Shown: piece after piece, positions 29,401 through 41,400 of the stretch | Numbering within the stretch: position 1 is the stretch's first letter | Layout: every line of letters starts with the position of its first letter | Origin: Cordylochernes scorpioides | Lineage: Eukaryota; Arthropoda; Arachnida; Pseudoscorpiones; Chernetidae | Reading direction: 5' to 3' | DNA length: 64,000 nt | NCBI GenBank assembly: GCA_030710605.1 | Contig: CP092863.1 | Location: 135,871,069 to 135,935,068 of the forward strand | The notes under the pieces: model-generated | Database searches by the model: none | What the model was told of the DNA's origin: nothing | Seen by the model: the letters and a program-made list of their open reading frames with translations, nothing else | Made by a program: the position numbers and the translations under genes

Positions 29401-32400
29401 AGAGCATGTTGACGATACCAATTACGTTCTTGTAGAGCAAGGATTTATAAGAGCATGTTGACGATTCCAATTACGTTCTTGTAGAGCAAGGATCTACAAG
29501 AGCATGTTGACGATACCAATTACGTTCTTATAGAGCAAGGGTCTACAAGAGCATGTTGACGATACCAATTACGTTCTTGTAGAGCAAGGATCTACAAGAA
29601 CATGTTGATGATACCAATTACGTTCTTATAAAGCAAGGGTCTACAAGAGCATGTTGACGATACCAATTACGTTCTTGTAAAGCAAGGATCTACAAGAGCA
29701 TGTTGACGATACCAATTACGTTATTGTAAAGCAAGGATCTACAAGAACATGTTGATGATACCAATTACGTTCTTGTAAAGCAAGGATCTACAAGAACATG
29801 TTGACGATACCAATTACGTTATTGTAAAGCAAGGATCTACAAGAACATGTTGATGATACCAATTACGTTCTTGTAAAGCAAGGATCTACAAGAACATGTT
29901 GACGATACCAATTACGTTCTTGTAGAGCAAGGATCTACAAGAGCATGTTGACGATACCAATTACGTTCTTGTAGAGCAAGGATTTATAAGAGCATGTTGA
30001 CGATTCCAATTACGTTCTTGTAGAGCAAGGATCTACAAGAGCATGTTGACGATACCAATTACGTTCTTGTAGAGCAAGGGTCTACAAGAGCATGTTGACG
30101 ATACCAATTACGTTCTTGTAGAGCAAGGATCTACAAGAACATGTTGATGATACCAATTACGTTCTTATAAAGCAAGGGTCTACAAGAGCATGTTGACGAT
30201 ACCAATTACGTTCTTGTAAAGCAAGGATCTACAACAGCATGTTGACGATACCAATTACGTTATTGTAAAGCAAGGATCTACAAGAACATGTTGATGATAC
30301 CAATTACGTTCTTGTAAAGCAAGGATCTACAAGAGCATGTTGACGATACCAATTACGTTCTTGTAGAGCAAGGATCTACAAGAGCATGTTGACGATACCA
30401 ATTACGTTCTTATAAAGCAAGGGTCTACAAGAGCATGTTGACGATACCAATTACGTTATTGTAAAGCAAGGATCTACAAGAACATGTTGATGATACCAAT
30501 TACGTTATTGTAAAGCAAGGATCTAAAAGAACATGTTGATGATACCAATTACGTTATTGTAAAGCAAGGATCTACCAGAGCAGGTTGACGATACCAATTA
30601 CGTTCTTGTAAAGCAAGGACCTACAAGAGCATGTTAACGATACCAATTACGTTCTTGTAAAGCAAGGATCTACAAGAGCATGTTGACGATACCAATCTAA
30701 AGAGCGTACGTTCATGTAAAACAGGGACCTAACAGGGCATTTTGACACGATCCCAAATTCAAGATTTGACGTTCCAATGAACCTACCTGAGAATATTAAG
30801 GATTATAATGCCCTCCACGGAAGGTATCTCCACGGCTCGACCGTCCACCTCCATCTTGATGGCTCCTTGTAAGTCCTTACAGGCCTTCTTGGTGACCATT
30901 TTGCGGAATCCCATCTTGACGTAGACGCCCTTGTTGTGGAGCCTGTATATAGCGAATAACGTTATCCCTGGCACGTAGGTATTAGATTTTATCTACATAT
31001 CCCATTTATGATACACACACGTCATCAAAATTGAGAAGGTTTTAAGAATTTAGATATCTTTAAATTGAAACTGTCTTTTCCTGCAAATCATATTGGAATG
31101 GATACATATTACGTCGAGATGAACTTTTCCAAAATATTGTAAATTATATTCAATAGATGTTGATTTGATGTAAGCTTTTCTATAGTATATAAGATGTCGT
31201 GCTGACAACTGCTGTTGATGGTCATGTACGGACAAAGTTTCCATCTAGATGTCTTACAGACATCTGCTGTTGATGGCCATGTACAGACAATATAGCTGCC
31301 GTGTACACACCTGCTGTTGATGGTCATGTACACACAATGTTTCCATCTAGCTGTCTTACAGACACCTGCTGTTGATGGTCATGTACAGACAATATAGCTG
31401 CCGTATACACACCTGCTGTTGATGATCATGTACGGACAATGTTTCCATCTAGCTGTCTTACAGACACCTGCTGTTGATGGCTATGTACAGACAATATAGC
31501 TGCCGTGTACACACCTGCTGTTGATGATCATGTACGGACAATGTTTCCATCTAGCTGTCTTACAGACACCTGCTGTTGATGGCTATGTACAGACAATATA
31601 GCTGCCGTGTACACACCTGCTGTTGATGGTCATGTACACACAATGTTTCCATCTAGCTGTCTTACAGACACCTGCTGTTGATGGCTATGTACAGACAATA
31701 TAGCTGCCGTGTACACACCTGCTGTTGATGGTCATGTACACACAATGTTTCCATCTAGCTGTCTTACAGACACCTGCTGTTGATGGCTATGTACAGACAA
31801 TATAGCTGCCGTGTACACACCTGCTGTTGATGATCATGTACGGACAATGTTTCCATCTAGCTGTCTTACAGACACCTGCTGTTGATGGTCATGTACAGAC
31901 AATATAGCTGCCGTATACACACCTGCTGTTGATGATCATGTACGGACAATGTTTCCATCTAGATGTCTTACAGACACCTGCTGTTGATGGCTATGTACAG
32001 ACAATATAGCTGCCGTGTACACACCTACTGTTGATGGTCATGTACAGACAATATAGCTGCCGTGTACACACCTGCTGTTGATGGTCATGTACGGACAATG
32101 TTTCCATCTAGCTGTCTTACAGACACCTGCTGTTGATGGCTATGTACAGACAATATAGCTGCCGTGTACACACCTGCTGTTGATGATCATGTACACACAA
32201 TGTTTCCATCTAGCTGTCTTACAGACACCTGCTGTTGATGGCTATGTACAGACAATATAGCTGCCGTGTACACACCTGCTGTTGATGATCATGTACACAC
32301 AATGTTTCCATCTAGCTGTCTTACAGACACCTGCTGTTGATGGTCATGTACAGACAATATAGCTGCCGTGTACACACCTGCTGTTGATGATCATGTACGG

Positions 32401-35400
32401 ACAATGTTTCCATCTAGCTGTCTTACAGACACCTACTGTTGATGGTCATGTACAGACCATATAGCTGCCGTGTACACACCTACTGTTGATGATCATGTAC
32501 AGACAATATAGCTGCCGTGTACACACCTACTGTTGATGGTCATGTACAGACAATATAGCTGCCGTATACACACCTGCTGTTGATGGTCATGTACACACAA
32601 TGTTTCCATCTAGCTGTCTTACAGACACCTGCTGTTGATGGCTATGTACAGACAATATAGCTGCCGTGTACACACCTGCTGTTGATGATCATGTACGGAC
32701 AATGTTTCCATCTAGCTGTCTTACAGACACCTACTGTTGATGGTCATGTACAGACAATATAGCTGCCGTGTACACACCTGCTGTTGATGGTCATGTACAG
32801 ACAATATAGCTGCCGTGTACACACCTGCTGTTGATGGTCATGTACAGACAATATAGCTGCCGTATACACACCTGCTGTTGATGGTCATGTACACACAATG
32901 TTTCCATCTAGCTGTCTTACAGACACCTACTGTTGATGGTCATGTACAGACAATATAGCTGCCGTGTACACACCTGCTGTTGATGATCATGTACGGACAA
33001 TGTTTCCATCTAGCTGTCTTACAGACACCTACTGTTGATGGTCATGTACAGACAATATAGCTGCAGTGTACACACCTACTGTTGATGGTCATGTACAGAC
33101 AATATAGCTGCCGTGTACACACCTGCTGTTGATGATCATGTACGGACAATGTTTCCATCTAGCTGTCTTACAGACACCTACTGTTGATGGTCATGTACAG
33201 ACAATATAGCTGCAGTGTACACACCTACTGTTGATGGTCATGTACAGACAATATAGCTGCAGTGTACACACCTACTGTTGATGGTCATGTACAGACAATA
33301 TAGCTGCCGTGTACACACCTGCTGTTGATGATCATGTACGGACAATGTTTCCATCTAGCTGTCTTACAGACACCTACTGTTGATGGCTATGTACAGACAA
33401 TATAGCTGCCGTGTACACACCTGCTGTTGATGGTCATGTACAGACAATGTTTCCATCTAGCTGTCTTACAGACACCTGCTGTTGATGGCCATGTACAGAC
33501 AATATAGCTGCCGTGTACACACCTGCTGTTGATGATCATGTACGGACAATGTTTCCATCTAGCTGTCTTACAGACACCTACTGTTGATGGTCATGTACAG
33601 ACAATATAGCTGCCGTGTACACACCTGCTGTTGATGATCATGTACGGACAATGTTTCCATCTAGCTGTCTTACAGACACCTACTGTTGATGGTCATGTAC
33701 AGACAATATAGCTGCCGTGTACACACCTGCTGTTGATGGTCATGTACAGACAATGTTTCCATCTAGCTGTCTTACAGACACCTGCTGTTGATGGCCATGT
33801 ACAGACAATATAGCTGCCGTGTACACACCTGCTGTTGATGATCATGTACGGACAATGTTTCCATCTAGCTGTCTTACAGACACCTACTGTTGATGGTCAT
33901 GTACAGACAATATAGCTGCCGTGTACACACCTGCTGTTGATGATCATGTACGGACAATGTTTCCATCTAGCTGTCTTACAGACACCTACTGTTGATGGTC
34001 ATGTACAGACAATATAGCTGCCGTGTACACACCTGCTGTTGATGGTCATGTACACACAATGTTTCCATCTAGCTGTCTTACAGACACCTACTGTTGATGG
34101 TCATGTACAGACAATATAGCTGCAGTGTACACACCTACTGTTGATGGTCATGTACAGACAATATAGCTGCAGTGTACACACCTACTGTTGATGGTCATGT
34201 ACAGACAATATAGCTGCCGTGTACACACCTGCTGTTGATGATCATGTACGGACAATGTTTCCATCTAGCTGTCTTACAGACACCTACTGTTGATGGTCAT
34301 GTACAGACAATATAGCTGCCGTGTACACACCTGCTGTTGATGGTCATGTACACACAATGTTTCCATCTAGCTGTCTTACAGACACCTGCTGTTGATGGCT
34401 ATGTACAGACAATATAGCTGCCGTGTACACACCTGCTGTTGATGATCATGTACGGACAATGTTTCCATCTAGCTGTCTTACAGACACCTACTGTTGATGG
34501 CTATGTACAGACAATATAGCTGCCGTGTACACACCTGCTGTTGATGGTCATGTACACACAATGTTTCCATCTAGCTGTCTTACAGACACCTGCTGTTGAT
34601 GGCTATGTACAGACAATATAGCTGCCGTGTACACACCTGCTGTTGATGATCATGTACGGACAATGTTTCCATCTAGCTGTCTTACAGACACCTACTGTTG
34701 ATGGTCATGTACAGACAATATAGCTGCCGTGTACACACCTGCTGTTGATGGTCATGTACAGACAATATAGCTGCCGTGTACACACCTGCTGTTGATGATC
34801 ATGTACGGACAATATAGCTGCCGTGCACACACCTGCTGTTGATGATCATGTACGGACAATGTTTCCATCTAGCTGTCTTACAGACACCTACTGTTGATGG
34901 TCATGTACAGACAATATAGCTGCAGTGTACACACCTGCTGTTGATGGTCATGTACAGACAATATAGCTGCAGTGTACACACCTGCTGTTGATGATCATGT
35001 ACAGTACTGTCGTGCACGTACCTGCTGTTGATGATCATGTACAGACAATATAGCTGCAGTGTACACACCTGCTGTTGATGGTCATGTACAGTACTGTCGT
35101 GCACGTACCTGCTGTTGAAGCGGTCAGGATGCTCCTCCCTGGCGTTGTGAAAGTCCAGGCAGAGGTCGGCGTCTAGGCCGATGCCGAAGTAGTTGTTCAT
35201 GACGAAGATGGCCGTGTTGTCCTCCGAGGTAGCTGCGCTAGATGTGGTAGGAGTGCCAGCTGCCCCCTCTGGCTTCTCATCGGAGTGGAACACCACCGTC
35301 CACCTGCGCCCATATTGTCTCTCCGAGCTGTAGCATTGACCTGTCCATCTATAATAGATCGTCACCTTCAGTAATAATACTTTATTACATTTTTACGTTA

Positions 35401-38400
35401 CTATTTGATCCGGATGCAGCTCAGAGCCTTATTTTTAACAAATAGATGCTATTTCTTATCCCCGTGTGCAAATATTACACGAATTCCATGAGTGATCTCA
35501 TGGAATGGGGTATAGGGGTGCAGCTTTCGTTAATCATGACACCATGTTCCTGGCACACTTTGGTGAAAGTCTGACTTTGCCTGTAATTTGAGGCCGTTCC
35601 TTACATGGAAGCCTTTTCTGCCATCTCTAACATCAGTACAGACACAGTATCCCTGGAGAGGGACCCTTGCTGAGGTCTATCAACCGTGTCAGTTGAACTC
35701 AGGATTTTTAAAGAGGTCTTTCTCCTATTTATAACATTGCTGCTGTTGGTCCTCAACTGCTTATTCGTCAGTTATTCTGCTTGTTTCGCAGCTGGCCTTC
35801 ATATCTGAAGGTCGTTCCCCCATCTGCCACGAGGGCTTGGTTCATCAGTAGTGAATACTCTCATTCAATACTTTTATATCATTGTAGTAAGGTCTGTAGA
35901 GATAATATTTGATGATACCATTGAACAAAAACACATTGCCAATAATTTATCTTGAAGATAGAGGCTGCCTGGCCGGCATTCATATTTCTTGAAAAAATCT
36001 GTTACAAATTTTATTGATAGGTGGCATTTGAATCTATAAATTCAGAGCCTTATGTTCGTAGAGTATTACACACATGGACAAAACTTAAGGAAATTCCATC
36101 TTTCAGAATGTATATCGGGATTCAGACAATAACTCTGAAATATATTACAGTGACCTTTGTAGAACGACGTTTGACAAATTTTACCGCAAATGTTTCTTTT
36201 AAACGAAAATTCGTAATTTATTTTAAGGAGAAATAACGACTATTTCTATCCTTAGGGATGAAGTATGAAAGGATGAATTGTGAAGAGTAATGATAAACGG
36301 AAAAATAAAAGTGTCCAGGGATGGGAACAGTGACCTTTATCGAAGACACACGAGATAACCAAGTGTGAACAAAATTGCCTCTGTCTTCTTTTTTTAATAA
36401 AATAAAAGAGATATCCGGCGAAAAATCAGAGACTTTCCACTCTCACAGGTTTTGTCAATGAGTGTATATTTGTTTTATCCTTTTCTTCATCCTAAAAATA
36501 TTTATACATTTCAGTGTATAAATATACACATTTAAATACAGTTATGTTCCTCAAACATTTTGAAAATACAACCAAATACAGTAGAACTTATAGATTTATT
36601 ATATTAGACAATTCTAACGTCTTTAATTCCAATATTTATCTTGGGCCCTAGAATTTCCTATAAATAGTATTTCCGATTATAATCCGAATTTTTGGATAAT
36701 TCGATTTCTTTTTAGTCCCTTGGGCTTCGAATTATCTAATTTTGATTGTATTGGTTTGTTTAAAAATTTGAATTCAATAATTTGGTCTTAAAGGTTGAAA
36801 ACGAGTATTTGTGTGGGATGTTAGAAACATATTAAAAAGTTAGTTCCTTATCAAAACTTACTGGAATTTCACATTAGTTATAGAATTAGCTCCACACATC
36901 AAGGCAGGAAGGTTATCAATATGAGATATAATTCCTTATTAAAATTAGCTCCAAATTTACTAGCGAGTGTCCAGTCAAACACACATGTCAGGATGGCCGA
37001 GTGGTCTAAGGCGCCAGACTCAAGAGTAAATCTTATCCCGTTGCGGGAGTTGGGTGTTCTGGTCCACTGATGTGGGCGTGGTTTCGAATCCCACTTCTGA
37101 CACTTTTTTTTTGTCGGTGGACGAGTAGGTAAAACCCTCGATTCCCGACAGACATGAACCGGGATCGAATCCCGCGTTAGACCCTTTGTTTTAATATGTG
37201 AATAACCTTCATGTCCCTATGAGAGTAAATGGCTTTAAGGTTTTACTAGAGAAGCTGAGATGGCTTAAAAGTCGGTTACGCCAGTTAATAACCATTAAAA
37301 GAACAATACACATAAAAAGCGCTATTTTGGATCAATTATACGAAAGTTCCACTGCTTCAAAAGCAAATTTTAGCTCTCATCATTTATTTTTACTGCGGTA
37401 ATGCAATTTCATTGTTGCAAATATCATAAACTAGGTTGCTATTTTTGAGCGGTACCGAATAAAGTGATTTTGGAACAAGGAACAAGTCCAGTCCAACGTT
37501 CACAGCAGACCCCAGTACCACCAGTGTACAGCTCAGCCACCAGTGTCCCTGTACCTGTCCAGCCACCAGTGTTCCAGTACCTGTCCAGCCAGATCTCCTC
37601 TGCCTCTATGACGTCCCTCAGGAGGTTCAGTGGGTCCTCCCCGCCAGCGTAGCCCGCTCCCCAGCGCAGCACCCGCGCCAGATCGTTGCCCGTGCCCAGC
37701 GGGAGGATGGCGCAGGGCGGAGACTGGCACTCAGAGTCCTGCCCCACGTTGTCCAGGCACTGCAGCACCCAGCCCACCGTGCCGTCGCCGCCACAAACCA
37801 GGATCTTGTAGTCCCGGATATGGCGGAAAACGTAGAGTCCAGGCAGGGGACCCCCGTTGTCCAGGTCGTACACCTGGTAAGGGTTGAGAAGCCTCCTGAA
37901 GGAAGAGATCAGCTCCAGACCCTGGCAGCCGCCGCTCTTAACGTTTACAAACACCAGCAGGGGCTGGAAACACACGAGGCAGCGGTCAACTCGCGGTTAT
38001 ATACACACATACATACACATGGACAATACCTTTATCTTTCAGAATGTATATCAGGATTCAGACAATAACTCTTAAATATATTACAGTGCCCTTTATTGAA
38101 GAACACACGAGATAATCAAGTCTGAATAAAATTGCCTCTGTCTCCAAAAAAAAAAAAAAAAAAAAAAGACGACCGATGACATTAAAATATAAAACTTCTT
38201 TAAGTTTTGTCTCCATGAGTGTAAATGACTTCAAGATTTTACTATAGAAGCTGAGATGTCTTAAAAGTCCATTACGCCAGTTAATAACCATTAAAAGATC
38301 AATACCCATAAAAAAAAAGCGCGATTTTTGATCATGAATACTAAAATTTCTCTGTTTCAAAAGGAAATTTTAGCTCTCATCATTTATTTTTACTGCGGTA

Positions 38401-41400
38401 ACGTATTGTATATAAATATCTTTCAGGTGGCTAGAGAAAAATTAAAGAAGTTGTATCTTTTAGCATGTATATCGGGATTCAGACAATAACTCTAAAAGAT
38501 ATTACAGTGACCTTTATTGAAGACATACGAGATAACCAAATGTGAACAAAACTTAAGGAAGTTGTGCCTTTTAGCATGCATATCGGGATTCAGACAATAA
38601 CTCTGAAATATATTACAGTGACCTTTATTGAAGACACACGAGATAACCAAATGTGAACAAAACTTAAGGAAGTTGTGCCTTTTAGCATGCATATCGGGAT
38701 TCAGACAATAACTCTGAAATATATTACAGTGACCTTTATTGAAGACACACGAGATAACCAAATGTGAACAAAACTTAAGGAAGTTGTACCTTTTAGCATG
38801 CATATCGGGATTCAGATAATAACTCTGAAAGATATTACAGTGACCTTTATTGAAGACATACGTGATAACCAAGTGTGAACAAAATTGGCTCTTTAAAAAA
38901 TAAAAAAAAGAGAGATGACCAGCGATATCAAAGACTTTATACTTCCTTAAGTTATGTATATGAGTGTAGATGGTGTTTGTGATAAAAAAAAAAGTAACTT
39001 TTCCCTTTCTTCCAATGTGGATGGTGACGTACCTTGATGTTATCAGGGATGAGGTCCGGCTTCACTTTGGGCAGAAGCAGCACCAACAGCTGGCGGTCAT
39101 CAAACATAGCTTCCCGCAGCATGTAGAAGGCCTTCACGGCAATATCGGCGTTGTCGTACGTTATGATGAGCGACCCATACTCATAGTAGATAGGCCCAAT
39201 GGTCCGAAACCTGTAGGCCGCTATACACACACACACCCAACAAACTCAGCTTTTCAATAAAATAATCCATTGTAGCAATATTATGGTAAAAACATCAGAC
39301 ACTTCGAGATATATTTTTTTTTAAAGTCATCTTCTGATCGTGAAACTGAATCGGAACTCAATCGGAATAAATATCAACTATAACTGAAATAATGTAGAAA
39401 AATAGTATTTATCATTAATTTGTTAATGTGATACTCCTGTTGAAAATAAAAGGTTTGCACAAGAAACTTAGCTCTGAAAGCTTCATTTATTTTATTATAC
39501 ATTGTATGTATATTAAATGTATGGGGTTAGAGGAGTTCGACAACACTTCCCTGAGGTTCCCTCCTGGACTTTTGGAATATTTGACCGATTTCTGGTCCAA
39601 GGTGACTAACTTGATAAAAGGTACCCATTGTCCAATAAAGAGCTGTCCGATATTTTCAGTTGGACACGACAACAACAAGATTGCATGTACATCTGAAATC
39701 ATGCGTTGGATCTGGAGGCTGTTGTTGGGTTCTGTGCTGCCTAGAGTATAGAAGTTTCATCTATGCTATCTTTCTGTGGTGAATTTTGACTGACAATGAC
39801 AATGAAAACACACTTTATTGACCATTCAGTCAATGATCACACTCAAAGAGTCAATGGGAAAGATTTACAATTATTTACAATTATCCTGACTCTGTCAGGA
39901 GTCAACAGGGGGTGTCCTCAGGGAGGGTCTGGAACATAGGAAGGCAAGGCGGCCCTGAACTCAGATAGTCCCCTACGGATCAAGGGAACCGAGTCCCGAG
40001 TGCGCTCGATGAGCTTATCCAGGAATTGGGCGACAATCTTTTTCTGCCGCGGCGAAAGATCCGCGACCACGCACTCCCTCACCTCAGGGTCTCGGGCCGC
40101 GTCAACGAATTCGAACACTTCGATCTTGATAAAGCTGTGTGCATATCTGAAATATGTTAAGAGTGTAAGTATGCATATCTGAAATCACGCGTTGGACCTG
40201 GAGGCTGTTGTTGGTTTCTGTGCTGCCTGGAGTACAGGAGCTCCATCTATGCTTCCTTTCTTCAAGACTATTGGTCTTGATAAAGCTGTATGTAAGTGTA
40301 TATCTGAAATATGTTGAGTGTAGGTGTAAGTGAAGAGTGTATGAGCTACCTCAGCAGGTAGATAGTGAGAGGACTTACGCTTCGCCAACGTATGGAGCAG
40401 AATGTTCTCGTACTGACGCTCCGAGAGGTTGGGTGTGAGGTTGCCCACGAAGAGGGCCACGTTGGACGACGTGGTCGGCTTCTTCTTCTGCCGGAGGTAG
40501 AACCGCATCATGTCCCTCTGCCGGACGGACTCCTGGGACCACACGCATTTTTGTATCATTGTTAGGTAATCTCTCTGCCAGACGGACTCCTGGTCACACT
40601 CATTGTTGTTTTATTGTTAGGTAAGTTCTTTTTTGGACGAACTCCTGGTCACACTCATTGTTGTATCATTGTTATGTTATTGTTAGCTAAGCTCTTTGTT
40701 GAACGGACTCCTGGTCACACTTTGTTGTAACATTGTTAGGTAAGCTATTTGTTGGACGGACTCCTGGTCACACTCATTGTTGTATCATTTTTATGTTATT
40801 GTTAGGTAAGCTCTTTGTTGAACGGACTTCTGGTCACACTTCATTGTTGTATCATTGTTAGGTAAGTTCTCGGTTGAATGGACTCCTGGTCACACGTTAA
40901 CTCATTGTTGTATCATTGTTAGGTAAGTTCTCTGTTGGATGGACTCCTGGTCACACGTTAACTCATTGTTAGGTCAAATCTTTGTTGGACGGACTCCTGG
41001 GGCCACACGCCAACTCATTGTTGTTAGGTTAACTCTCTGTTGGATTTCTGGGACCACACGTCAACTCATTGTTATATCATTGTTAGTCAATTTTTGTTGG
41101 ACTGACTCCTATGAGTAATTTCTCATTATTTTAATGATTTCACTTTTGTGGAATATTTTAATTAAACTGCATAGCTTTGCCAAACCAAATCACGGAACTA
41201 CATTCAATTAAGAGTTGATAACAACATATTTCCCCTAGTACAATGTCAATCACAGTAACTCGCTCTATGCACACGTCGTCTACAGGTTTCTAGAAGAGTA
41301 AAAACGGTGATTTATCTACGTGGAATAACAAGACTGAGACATTGTAGATTCGTCGATCTTCAAATAGTTAGTATTCAACTGTGGAAACTAGACATGCGTC

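Noticed and set aside
28880..30735. Regular direct repeats with hairpin symmetry resembling a CRISPR array
   Set aside because: The units are contiguous, with no unique spacers and no cas genes, in a eukaryotic intron; it is a minisatellite.
34901..35365. A continuous 154-codon frame across the DGK exon and repeats
   Set aside because: The part past 35109 is read-through into the donor-derived minisatellite; only 35109-35303 fits the DGK family.
38492..38872. A 126-codon minus frame with [10 protein letters not shown] repeats
   Set aside because: Translation of the reversed R111 units; dispersed copies do not keep the frame.
39211..39211. Acceptor CTACAG, then GTTTCGG for the DGK exon at 39033
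   Set aside because: It leaves the wrong phase after the preceding exon; the AG at 39222-39221 restores the frame and the family length.
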